Shown here: positions 1-7,779 of the stretch, in pieces
How positions within the stretch are numbered: the first letter of the stretch is position 1
Layout: each line of letters begins with the position of its first letter
Assembly: GCA_902774365.1 (NCBI GenBank)
Contig: CACYHX010000001.1
Coordinates: 1 to 64,000 of the forward strand
Direction of reading: 5' to 3'
DNA length: 64,000 bases
Origin: an uncultured Bacteroidia bacterium
Lineage (GTDB): Bacteria; Bacteroidota; Bacteroidia; Bacteroidales; F082
Position numbers and translations under genes: made by a program
The notes under the pieces: model-generated
The model's input: the letters and a program-made list of their open reading frames with translations, nothing else
The model's database searches: none
What the model was told of the DNA's origin: nothing

Positions 1-1
1 G

Positions 2-1987
2 CTCTACTATCCCCTCGACAGCTGGTTCATCAAGACCACGGCCCTCAAAGACCGCATGATCGAACTCAACAAGACCATCAACTGGAAGCCCGAGGCCACC
101 GGTAGCGGCCGTTTCGGCAACTGGCTGGAGAACCTCGTCGACTGGAACCTGTCGCGTTCGCGCTACTGGGGCACGCCGCTGCCCATCTGGCGCACCGAGG
201 ACGGCAAGGAAGAGATCTGCATCGGCAGCGTCGAAGAGCTTCGCAACGAAATCGAGAAGAGCATCAAGGCGGGCTTCATGAAAGAGAACCCATACGCCAG
301 CGACGACTACACCAAGTTCGACCTGCACCGTCCTTACATTGACGGAGTGGTTTTGGTGTCGCCAAGCGGCAAGAAGATGTTCCGTGAACCTGATTTGATT
401 GACGTATGGTTCGACAGCGGCGCCATGCCCTACGCTCAATATCACTACATGGGGAAGGAAGGCCAGCTTGGCAAGGATGTATTCCCGGCCGACTTCATCG
501 CCGAGGGCGTCGACCAGACCCGTGGCTGGTTTTTCACTCTGCATGCCATCGCCACGATGTGCTTCGACAGTGTGGCCTATAAGAACGTCATCTCCAACGG
601 CTTGGTGCTCGACAAGAACGGCAACAAGATGTCGAAACGTCTCGGCAATGCCGTCGACCCGTTCGGTGCCCTCGAGAAATACGGCGCCGATGCCGTGCGT
701 TGGTATATGATCACCAACTCGCAGCCTTGGGACAACCTGAAGTTTGACGAGGCTGGCGTGGACGAGGTGCGCCGCAAGTTCTTCGGAACCTTGTACAACA
801 CATACGCCTTCTTCGCCTTGTACGCCAACATCGACAAGTTCAACTATAAGGAAGCCGACATCGACATCAAAGACCGCCCTGAGATCGACCGTTGGATTCT
901 TTCGGAGTTGAACTCCCTCATCCTCGAAGTCGACAACGCCTACAGCAGCTATGAGCCTACTCGTGCGGGTCGTGCCATCAGCGAGTTCGTCGACGCTCAC
1001 CTCAGCAACTGGTACGTGCGCCTCTCGCGCCGCCGTTTCTGGAAGAGCGAGGACAACCAAGACAAGCTGTCGGCCTATCAGACCCTCTACACCTGCCTCG
1101 AGACCGTGGCACGCCTCGGCTCGCCCATCGCGCCGTTCTTCTGCGAACAGCTTTACCGCGACCTCAACAACGTCACGGGCCGCAACAAGGCCGAGTCGGT
1201 GCATCTGACCGACTTCCCCGAGGCCAACAAGGCCTATATCGACAAGGCCCTGGAGGAACGCATGGAGATGGCACAGCTGGTCTCCTCGCTGGTGCTCTCG
1301 CTGCGTAAGAAAGCCAACATCCGCGTGCGTCAGCCCCTGTCGAAGATCATGATCCCCGTCAAGGACGAGAACATGAAGACGCAGCTCGAGAAGGTGTCGC
1401 ACCTCATCAAGAGCGAGGTCAACATCAAGGAGATCGAGTTCCTCTCGCCCGACAACAACATCCTGGTGAAGAACGTGAAGCCCAACTTTAAGACCTTGGG
1501 CAAGAAATACGGCAAGCAGATGAAGCAAATCCAGGCCTACTTCACCAACATGAGCCAAGATGAGATCCATGCCTTCGAGAAGAACAACGGCACCCACCTC
1601 AGCGTGGACGGCGTCGACGTCGAGCTGACCCTCGAAGACGCCTTGATCTCAACGCAAGACATCCCCGGCTGGGCCGTCACCTCACAAGACGACCTCACCG
1701 TGGCTTTGGATATGACCATCACCGATGAGCTGATGCAGGAAGGCCTCGCCCGCGAGATCGTCAACCGCGTGCAGAACCTCCGTAAGACGGGAGGCTTCGA
1801 AGTCACCGACCGCATCGAGCTGCTCATCGAGAAGAACGACAAGACCGACGCTGCCGTGAAGCAATACGGCGACTACATCTGCAACGAGACCCTGGCCACC
1901 ATCACCGAGGTCGACGCCCTGGACGGCGTGGAAGCCGAGGAATTGGTGGAAGGCGTTAATGTGAAACTGAAGATTCAAAAGAAATAA
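2..1987 (+). CDS. ileS: Isoleucyl-tRNA synthetase, C-terminal part (5' end outside window)
   Basis: Class I aminoacyl-tRNA synthetase that charges tRNA-Ile in the cytoplasm. The reading frame is open to the left edge of the window (reads YYPLDSWFIKTTALKDRM before the first internal Met at 56), so the start is missing. The signature loop KMSKR lies at about 626-640, inside NGNKMSKRLGN, and an upstream WFDSGAMPYAQ segment is also typical of IleS. The rest is the anticodon-binding domain and C-terminal region. It is followed by a perfect palindrome and then the dksA-like and lspA genes, the usual Bacteroidota neighbourhood. Identification is firm; only the N-terminal portion cannot be assessed. 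Confidence 0.97.
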   Translation, partial: LYYPLDSWFIKTTALKDRMIELNKTINWKPEATGSGRFGNWLENLVDWNLSRSRYWGTPLPIWRTEDGKEEICIGSVEELRNEIEKSIKAGFMKENPYASDDYTKFDLHRPYIDGVVLVSPSGKKMFREPDLIDVWFDSGAMPYAQYHYMGKEGQLGKDVFPADFIAEGVDQTRGWFFTLHAIATMCFDSVAYKNVISNGLVLDKNGNKMSKRLGNAVDPFGALEKYGADAVRWYMITNSQPWDNLKFDEAGVDEVRRKFFGTLYNTYAFFALYANIDKFNYKEADIDIKDRPEIDRWILSELNSLILEVDNAYSSYEPTRAGRAISEFVDAHLSNWYVRLSRRRFWKSEDNQDKLSAYQTLYTCLETVARLGSPIAPFFCEQLYRDLNNVTGRNKAESVHLTDFPEANKAYIDKALEERMEMAQLVSSLVLSLRKKANIRVRQPLSKIMIPVKDENMKTQLEKVSHLIKSEVNIKEIEFLSPDNNILVKNVKPNFKTLGKKYGKQMKQIQAYFTNMSQDEIHAFEKNNGTHLSVDGVDVELTLEDALISTQDIPGWAVTSQDDLTVALDMTITDELMQEGLAREIVNRVQNLRKTGGFEVTDRIELLIEKNDKTDAAVKQYGDYICNETLATITEVDALDGVEAEELVEGVNVKLKIQKK

Positions 1988-1992
1988 TGTTT

Positions 1993-2020
1993 GTAGAGAC
2001 GCGATTAATCGCGTCTCTAC
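1993..2020. repeat. 28-bp perfect palindrome after ileS
   Basis: Left half GTAGAGACGCGATT is followed directly by its exact reverse complement. It starts six bases after the ileS stop codon. It could fold as a hairpin, but no T-run follows on the plus strand, so a rho-independent terminator is not supported. It looks like an interspersed palindromic repeat. Confidence 0.8.
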
Positions 2021-2042
2021 CAGCATATTAAATAAATTACCT

Positions 2043-2426
2043 ATGGAAAAGAAAGAACCCCAAGTACGCTATTCAGATGAAGACCTCGAGGAATTCAAGG
2101 CCTTGATCCTGGAGAAGCTCGAACAGGCAAAGACCAACCTGGAGACCTTGCAAGCCAACCTCTCAGGTGGCGAACATAGCACCGACGACACCGCCCCCAC
2201 CTTCAAGGTGCTGGAAGACGGCTATGCCGTGGCGCAGAAAGAAGAAAACGCCAAACTCGTGGCCCGTCAGGAGAAGTACATCCACAACCTGGAGCTCGCC
2301 CTGATGCGCATCGAGAACAAGACCTACGGCATCTGCTGCGAGACCGGTCGTCTCATCCCCAAGGAGAGACTGCGCTGCGTGCCTATCACCACCCGCTGCC
2401 TTGACGCCAAACTGAAGAAAAAGTGA
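2043..2426 (+). CDS. TraR/DksA-family zinc-finger-like protein
   Basis: A 127-residue protein. The N-terminal half is helical and charged (coiled-coil-like) and the C-terminal part YGICCETGRLIPKERL is the DksA/TraR signature. DksA-type proteins bind the RNA polymerase secondary channel and modulate initiation. The cysteines here are at 98, 99, 112 and 119, not in the classical CxxC...CxxC spacing, so zinc binding may be altered or lost. The gene overlaps lspA by four bases (GTGA), which implies translational coupling. The family call is solid; regulatory targets are unknown. Confidence 0.88.
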   Translation: MEKKEPQVRYSDEDLEEFKALILEKLEQAKTNLETLQANLSGGEHSTDDTAPTFKVLEDGYAVAQKEENAKLVARQEKYIHNLELALMRIENKTYGICCETGRLIPKERLRCVPITTRCLDAKLKKK

Positions 2427-3064
2427 AAAAGCAGGGCAACCACGGCCTGTGGTGGTCGTTTTTGGTGATTTTCGTCGTCTTGGTGCTTGACCAAATCCTC
2501 AAGATTTGGGTCAAGACCAACATGCCCTTTGGCAAAGAAATCCCCGTCATCGGGAACTGGTTCAAGCTGTTGTTCATCGAGAACAACGGCATGGCCTTCG
2601 GATGGCTGGGCAGTGGCGGCATCCTGAAGCTGGCGTTGAGTCTCTTTAGGATCGTGGCCATCGTTGCCCTTTTCTGGGTGTTGGTACGCCTCTCGAAGAA
2701 AGACACCAAATTCGGCGTGCTGTTCGGCATCGCCCTCATCACCGCAGGCGCCATGGGCAACATCATCGACAGCGTGTTCTACGGCCGCATCTTCAGCGAG
2801 AGCACCTACACACAAGTCGCCACCCTCTTCCCCGACGGCGGCGGCTATGCCGGATGGCTGCATGGGCGCGTGGTCGACATGCTCTACTTCCCCATCATCG
2901 ACGTGGCCCGCGAAAACGCCTCCTGGCTACCCAACTTCTTCTTCGGCCCCGACGACCACTTCATCTTCTTCCGGCCCATCTTCAACTTAGCCGATGCCGC
3001 CATCACCATTGGCGTGTTTTATATGCTCCTCTTCCAGTGGAAATGGTTGAAGAGCATAAAATAA
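2423..3064 (+). CDS. lspA: Lipoprotein signal peptidase (signal peptidase II)
   Basis: Inner-membrane aspartyl protease that cleaves prolipoproteins before the lipidated cysteine. The start is GTG at 2423, overlapping the preceding stop. Membrane segments lie near residues 10-30, 65-90, 97-115 and 185-205. The expected conserved blocks are present: VLDQILKIW, ENNGMAFG, GNIID, VVDMLYFP (Asp152) and FNLADAAI (Asp191). The last two carry the presumed catalytic aspartates. An insertion of about 25 residues between GNIID and VVDM accounts for the 213-residue length, as is usual in Bacteroidota. The window contains several lipoprotein substrates (GldH, Wza-like, spanin-like). Confidence 0.96.
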   Translation: MKKQGNHGLWWSFLVIFVVLVLDQILKIWVKTNMPFGKEIPVIGNWFKLLFIENNGMAFGWLGSGGILKLALSLFRIVAIVALFWVLVRLSKKDTKFGVLFGIALITAGAMGNIIDSVFYGRIFSESTYTQVATLFPDGGGYAGWLHGRVVDMLYFPIIDVARENASWLPNFFFGPDDHFIFFRPIFNLADAAITIGVFYMLLFQWKWLKSIK

Positions 3065-3124
3065 ACCCCACCTTGTGTTCGTTATCATCCCACAAACTCG
3101 ATTTTACCGACAAAACCTATCGTC

Positions 3125-5446
3125 ATGAACAGACTGAAATGCTTTACCCTCCTCATAGCCGCTTGGCTCGTCACGTCGTTGGCCATGGCACAAGGCGGCG
3201 TCTCCATCGGCCAATGGCGCACCCATCTCCCCTACCAGAAGGTGATCGCCGTGGAGCCTATAGGAAGCAAGATATATGCCGCCACGGAGTTTGAGTTGTT
3301 CTACTACGACACTCAGGATAACTCCATCAACATCCTCAACAAAATCAACGGTTTGTCGGACATCGGCATCAGCACCATGCGCTACAACGAGAGCCAACGC
3401 AAGCTGTTTGTGGCCTACACCAACGCCAACGTCGACCTCATCGATGCCGAAGGCAATGTCACCAACATGAGCGACATCAAGGACAAGAACATCGTGGGCA
3501 ACAAGAGCATCAACCATGTGTATTTCGATGGCGACCTGGCTTACGTGGCCTGCGGCTTTGGCATCGTGGTCTTCGACCTGAAGAAGGAAGAGGTGAAAGA
3601 CACCTATTATATAGGCAACCAAGGCGATGCGGTGAACGTCACCGACGTCGCCATCTACCATGGCCGCATCTATGCCTGCACCGACGACGGCGTATATTAT
3701 GCCACACAAAGTTCACCCAACTTGGCCAACTATTCGGCGTGGCACTTCGACACCAGCTTGATTTATCCCCATCTGCCCTACACCGAGATGGAGGTCTTCA
3801 ACGGCAAGTTATTTCTGAACTACGATGGGGGTTATCAAAAAGACACCCTTTTCGTCAACAACGGCAGCAGCTGGGGCTATTTCAACAAGCAAGATGTCGA
3901 GCAAAAACAAGAGCTGCGCGCCTACGACGACCAGCTGATCATCACCAATCTTTACAATGTGAAGGTCTTCGACCAGAGTCTGAACGAGGTACTCAACATA
4001 TACAACCCCGGTGGTGGCATCCAACCGCATTCTACTGCTCGCGACAACAGTGGTCACTATTGGATTGGCGACACGTTCCGTGGCCTCATCAAGACCTCCA
4101 ACGGCTGGGATAAAAGCGACGTGAAACCCAATGGACCTTTTTCAAAGAACGTATTTGAGCTTCAAGCCTGCGGCGACCAAGTATGGATTGCCACAGGAGG
4201 CCATGCCGCCAACTGGGGCAAACGCTACATGAGAGAAGGCGTGGCCCGCTTCGACGGCTTCTGGACCATCCTCAACAACACTACGCTGGCCAACTTCGAC
4301 GAATACTCCGACTTCGTCTGCACTGTCACCGACCCCAACAACCCCTCGGTCACCTATGTCGGCACCTGGGGCAAGGGTATCCTCAAGTTCAACGGCAACG
4401 AACTCGTGGAGGTGTACAACGCCGACAACAGCACACTAGAGCCTTGGTTACAAGACCCAAGCCTCACCAACATCAGCGGCTTGGCCTTCGACAGCAAGGG
4501 CAACCTATGGGTGGCCAACACGGGTGCCACCAAGCTCCTCTCCGTGATGGAACGCAACGGCACATGGCATTCCTATAACCTCGGCGGCAGCCTCAGCGGC
4601 ATCGACATCGGCACCATGATTATCGACGCCAACGACTACAAGTGGATTATCCGTCGTGGCGGCGAAGTCATCGTCTTCAACGACAACGGGACGCTCGACA
4701 TCACCGCCGACGACCGTGCCGTCAACCTCACCTCCGCCCAATACTACGGTAACCTGGCCGGTTCCGTCAACTGCTTGGTGGTCGACCACGAAGGCGCCGT
4801 TTGGGCAGGCACCAACAACGGCCCCTGCAAGTTCGAAAACACCAGAGCCATCTTCAACGGCGGCAACTACGACGCCGTGCAGATCCGCGTGCCCCGTAAC
4901 GACGGCACACAACAATACGACTACCTGTTTGCCAACTCCAATGTGCTCTCCATGGCCACCACCGGTGCCAACCAGATGTGGTTTGGCCTTGAATCGGGTG
5001 TTTACCTGATGTCGTTCGAAAGCACTCCCAAGGAGCTCCATTACTTCAATACCGACAACAGCCCAATATTAGACAACGCCGTCACCACCATGGCCATCGA
5101 CAAGAGCGGCGAGGTGTTTTTCGGCACCAGCAATGGCGTCATCTCCTATCGTGGTGAGTCGGCGACGCCCGAGCCTGAAGTCAGCGACGTGGTGGCTTAT
5201 CCCAACCCCGTCAGACCCGGCTTCAATGGATTTGTCGGCATCAAAGGCTTGGTGGCCAATTCCTTGGTCAGAATCACCACCGTCGACGGTGCCTTCGTCA
5301 CCCAGCTGATGTCGGAAGGCGGACAGGCCGTGTGGGACTGCACCACCATCAACGGCGAGAAGGTGACACCAGGCGTGTACCTCATCTTCGTCAGCACCAA
5401 AGACGGCAAAAACAAGTTTGCCACCAAGATCCTCATCCAAAATTGA
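3125..5446 (+). CDS. porZ: PorZ-like type IX secretion system protein (beta-propeller with C-terminal sorting domain)
   Basis: A 773-residue secreted protein. It starts with a signal peptide (MNRLKCFTLLIAAWLVTSLAMAQ) and the motif IGQWRTHLPYQ, followed by many propeller-type repeats ending in VWIATGG, LWVANTG, VWAGTNNG or VFFGTSNG. It ends with a type IX sorting domain (YPNPVRPG... GVYLIFV... KILIQN). Length and organisation match PorZ, the surface protein that helps the T9SS attachment complex anchor cargo to A-LPS. Its stop overlaps the recO start by one base (TGATG). Alternative: another two-component-regulator-propeller surface protein, but the size and the recO neighbour favour PorZ. Confidence 0.85.
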   Translation: MNRLKCFTLLIAAWLVTSLAMAQGGVSIGQWRTHLPYQKVIAVEPIGSKIYAATEFELFYYDTQDNSINILNKINGLSDIGISTMRYNESQRKLFVAYTNANVDLIDAEGNVTNMSDIKDKNIVGNKSINHVYFDGDLAYVACGFGIVVFDLKKEEVKDTYYIGNQGDAVNVTDVAIYHGRIYACTDDGVYYATQSSPNLANYSAWHFDTSLIYPHLPYTEMEVFNGKLFLNYDGGYQKDTLFVNNGSSWGYFNKQDVEQKQELRAYDDQLIITNLYNVKVFDQSLNEVLNIYNPGGGIQPHSTARDNSGHYWIGDTFRGLIKTSNGWDKSDVKPNGPFSKNVFELQACGDQVWIATGGHAANWGKRYMREGVARFDGFWTILNNTTLANFDEYSDFVCTVTDPNNPSVTYVGTWGKGILKFNGNELVEVYNADNSTLEPWLQDPSLTNISGLAFDSKGNLWVANTGATKLLSVMERNGTWHSYNLGGSLSGIDIGTMIIDANDYKWIIRRGGEVIVFNDNGTLDITADDRAVNLTSAQYYGNLAGSVNCLVVDHEGAVWAGTNNGPCKFENTRAIFNGGNYDAVQIRVPRNDGTQQYDYLFANSNVLSMATTGANQMWFGLESGVYLMSFESTPKELHYFNTDNSPILDNAVTTMAIDKSGEVFFGTSNGVISYRGESATPEPEVSDVVAYPNPVRPGFNGFVGIKGLVANSLVRITTVDGAFVTQLMSEGGQAVWDCTTINGEKVTPGVYLIFVSTKDGKNKFATKILIQN

Positions 5447-6171
5447 TGGACGACAAAACCGAAGGCATCGTCCTGCAGTCGGTGCGCTACGGCGACACCA
5501 GCCTCATCGTGAAGGTGTTCACCCGAACGCAAGGCTTGAAGTCCTATATGCTGAAAGGGGCCTTCAACCGAGGCGCCAAGAACCGTGCCGCCTTGTTCCA
5601 AAACCTCAACGTCATCCAATATGTCGAGGTGGGCAACCCGAAAAGCCATACCCTCGGCTACCTCAAAGACGCACAACTGGCCATGGTGTATCACAGCCTG
5701 CCCATGGTGATGAACAAGAGCGCCATCATGATGTACGTCAGCGAGCTGCTGTCGAAGACCATCACCGAGCAGGAACAGAACGAAGCCCTGTACGACTTCA
5801 TCGTCAGCTCCTTGCAGTGGCTCGACCTGGTGGAACAGGACTATGCCATCTTCCCTTTGTTTTTCACTTTGGAACTCACCCGACACCTCGGCTTTTACCC
5901 AAAAGCAAACCATCAGCCGGGCTGGTGCTTCGACATGATGGAAGGGGCCTTTGCCCACGATTATCCGTTGCATCCTTATTATTTCGATGCCGAGACGGCC
6001 ACTGCGCTGTCGGACTTGCTCAATGTGGGCATTGACGAAGCAAGCCGTCGGCCGCTCCGCTTGAGTCAGCGGCGCGAGTTGCTCGACGGCTTGATGGTTT
6101 TCATGAGGCTTCATGCACCGGTGATGAAGGACTTCCACTCACACGAGGTGCTGAAGGCGGTGTTGGAATAA
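5446..6171 (+). CDS. recO: DNA repair protein RecO
   Basis: RecO loads RecA onto SSB-coated gapped DNA with RecR. The protein starts MDDKTEGIVLQSVRYGDTS, the typical N-terminal OB-fold, followed by the helical C-terminal domain. The start is the ATG at 5446, which overlaps the porZ stop; the frame is open further upstream but that stretch lies inside porZ and makes no RecO sequence. The length (241 residues) is normal. It is the last gene of the plus-strand run and ends before a convergent-gene palindrome. Confidence 0.95.
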   Translation: MDDKTEGIVLQSVRYGDTSLIVKVFTRTQGLKSYMLKGAFNRGAKNRAALFQNLNVIQYVEVGNPKSHTLGYLKDAQLAMVYHSLPMVMNKSAIMMYVSELLSKTITEQEQNEALYDFIVSSLQWLDLVEQDYAIFPLFFTLELTRHLGFYPKANHQPGWCFDMMEGAFAHDYPLHPYYFDAETATALSDLLNVGIDEASRRPLRLSQRRELLDGLMVFMRLHAPVMKDFHSHEVLKAVLE

Positions 6172-6177
6172 CCCTAT

Positions 6178-6258
6178 CGTCATTGCGAGCGCAGCGAAGC
6201 AATCTAGGGGAAAGTCTCTTCTCTAGATTGCTTCGTCACTTCGTTCCTCGCAATGACG
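6178..6258. repeat. Inverted-repeat element between convergent genes
   Basis: The left arm begins CGTCATTGCGAGCGCAGCGA and the right arm ends TTCCTCGCAATGACG. The arms are near-complementary over about 30 bases around a short A/G/T-rich loop. It lies between the convergent recO gene and the coiled-coil gene. It could act as a bidirectional transcription barrier, but lacks clear T-tracts; it belongs to the GTCAT-ended palindromic repeats seen elsewhere in the window. Confidence 0.75.
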
Positions 6259-6267
6259 TAGAAGATC

Positions 6268-7182
6268 CTACCTCAAGTCAACAGAGGTCTGTCCGATGAG
6301 CTTGCCTCCTTGTTCGTAGATGTCGATGAAGTAGGTGCCGGGCCTGAACTCACGGTCGGAGGGCTTGGCATAATACGCCCTGACCGGCGTCTCCTTGCCT
6401 TCGTAGTTGACCCTGATCTTCTCGGTGAACTGCAAGGTCTCGCCATTCGACTGGAAGGCGTATTCGTCGCCTGTGCCTTTGCAGATGATGGCCTTCGTTG
6501 GGTCGGCAATACGCACATAGAACACCTTCGAGCCCGACTGTATCAAGTCGTTCGCGGCCACGATGAAGTCAATCCTGATGCGCTCGGCACGGTCGGCGCG
6601 GTCGGTGATGCTTTCCTTGCTGCCACCTCTGAAACGCACGGCTTGGGCCGTGTAGTTGAACAGCTTCATCGTAGCTGCCTGGTTGACCATGCTGGTCAGC
6701 TCTTCCTTCTGGCGGTTGAGGTTGGTGTTCTCGCGACGTTCGGCGAGGTACTCCTCACGGATGCGTTCGTTCTCGGCCACCAACTCACGGTTGACGGTGT
6801 ACAACGAGTCCATCTGACGCACATACTTCTGCGAGATAAGCTGCAGCGACTCCACTTTCTTCTTGATGCGGTAGTAATCCCACTGCGAGTCAAGGAGTTT
6901 CTTGATCTCGACGGCGTCGGCTTGGATGATGCTGTCTTTCTCGGCCAGCTCGAGGCTCAACTCGCCATAACTCTCTTTCAAGTCGTTGTGCACCTTCAAC
7001 AGGCTGTCCACTTCGGCTTGGAAGTCGGCACGTTGCATTTCCTTTTCTGCCTCAAGCGTCTTCAGGTCGCTTTTCATTGAGCTGTTGCGCACCAACAGCA
7101 CGATCAAGGCTATCGCCAAAACACCGAGGATGGCATAGAGCCAATACGGTTGTTTCGATTTTTTCTTATTCTCTGAATCCAT
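6268..7182 (-). CDS. Membrane-anchored coiled-coil protein of unknown function
   Basis: Starts MDSENKKKSKQPYW, then one transmembrane segment (YAILGVLAIALIVLLVR, about residues 14-32). A long heptad-rich coiled coil follows (about 35-175), then a C-terminal globular domain rich in beta strands (about 180-304, containing VFYVRIADP and GTYFIDIYEQGG). The layout suggests an inner-membrane protein with a periplasmic domain. A TTG-initiated extension is rejected because a TAnnTTTG box (7204-7211) covers that TTG. It lies just downstream of upxY on the same strand but has its own promoter. I do not recognise a specific family. Confidence 0.75.
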   Translation of the reverse strand: MDSENKKKSKQPYWLYAILGVLAIALIVLLVRNSSMKSDLKTLEAEKEMQRADFQAEVDSLLKVHNDLKESYGELSLELAEKDSIIQADAVEIKKLLDSQWDYYRIKKKVESLQLISQKYVRQMDSLYTVNRELVAENERIREEYLAERRENTNLNRQKEELTSMVNQAATMKLFNYTAQAVRFRGGSKESITDRADRAERIRIDFIVAANDLIQSGSKVFYVRIADPTKAIICKGTGDEYAFQSNGETLQFTEKIRVNYEGKETPVRAYYAKPSDREFRPGTYFIDIYEQGGKLIGQTSVDLR

Positions 7183-7203
7183 ATCGTTAGGGTTTTTATT
7201 TTG

Positions 7204-7211
7204 CAAAAATA
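7204..7211 (-). promoter_or_regulatory. TAnnTTTG -7 box for the coiled-coil gene
   Basis: Minus strand reads TATTTTTGC about 22 bases before the ATG at 7182. It matches the Bacteroidota -7 consensus and rules out the upstream TTG as start. Confidence 0.6.
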
Positions 7212-7242
7212 CGAAAAAACATTGAATGTGGGCGCAATAGGC

Positions 7243-7776
7243 TTAACTTTCGATGACGGGCTCCACCTTCGCCCTTGAAAGATGGACAGGGATGTATTGC
7301 CCCACCACTTCGATGTAGACGATGAGATGCCGTTTGTTGTATATCGTTTCGAGCCTTCCTTGCAGTCCTTTCATCGGGCCGTTGATGATCCTGACCATCT
7401 GTCCTTCCTTCAGCTCCTCGTTGTTCTGCATCTTGAACTCTTCGCCGTGCTCATAGTCGTCCACGAATCTTTTGATGGCCACAATCTGGTTGTCGGGCAC
7501 CACCACGGCTTCGTGTTCGAAGGTCACAAAGCGCATCACGCCATAGACGTTAAGAATGGGCAGGTATTCCTTGGCGTTGGAACGCACGAAGACATACGAC
7601 TTGAACAGAGGCTCCTCTATCTTCTTGCGGCGGTCGCTCCACTGTTTCACCTTGGTCACCAGGGGCAGGTAGGCCTCTATGCCCATCTCCTCGAGTTGCG
7701 ACAACACCTTTTTCTCCGACCTTGACCTGACATACAAGGCATGCCAATGTCGTTCACGAAGTTCGAGTGGGTTCAT
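7243..7776 (-). CDS. UpxY-type (NusG-like) transcription antiterminator
   Basis: A 177-residue NusG paralogue. The N-terminal NGN domain (WHALYVRSRSEKKVLSQLEE...) is followed by a KOW motif (EGQMVRIINGPMKGLQGRLE, about 124-143). In Bacteroides, UpxY proteins stop premature termination in the leader of capsule operons. There the gene is usually the first of the operon it controls; here it is last in gldH-wza-wzc-upxY, separated from wzc by three bases. Its target may therefore be a distant glycan operon. The family call is secure, the target is inferred. Confidence 0.88.
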   Translation of the reverse strand: MNPLELRERHWHALYVRSRSEKKVLSQLEEMGIEAYLPLVTKVKQWSDRRKKIEEPLFKSYVFVRSNAKEYLPILNVYGVMRFVTFEHEAVVVPDNQIVAIKRFVDDYEHGEEFKMQNNEELKEGQMVRIINGPMKGLQGRLETIYNKRHLIVYIEVVGQYIPVHLSRAKVEPVIES

Positions 7777-7779
7777 CCT

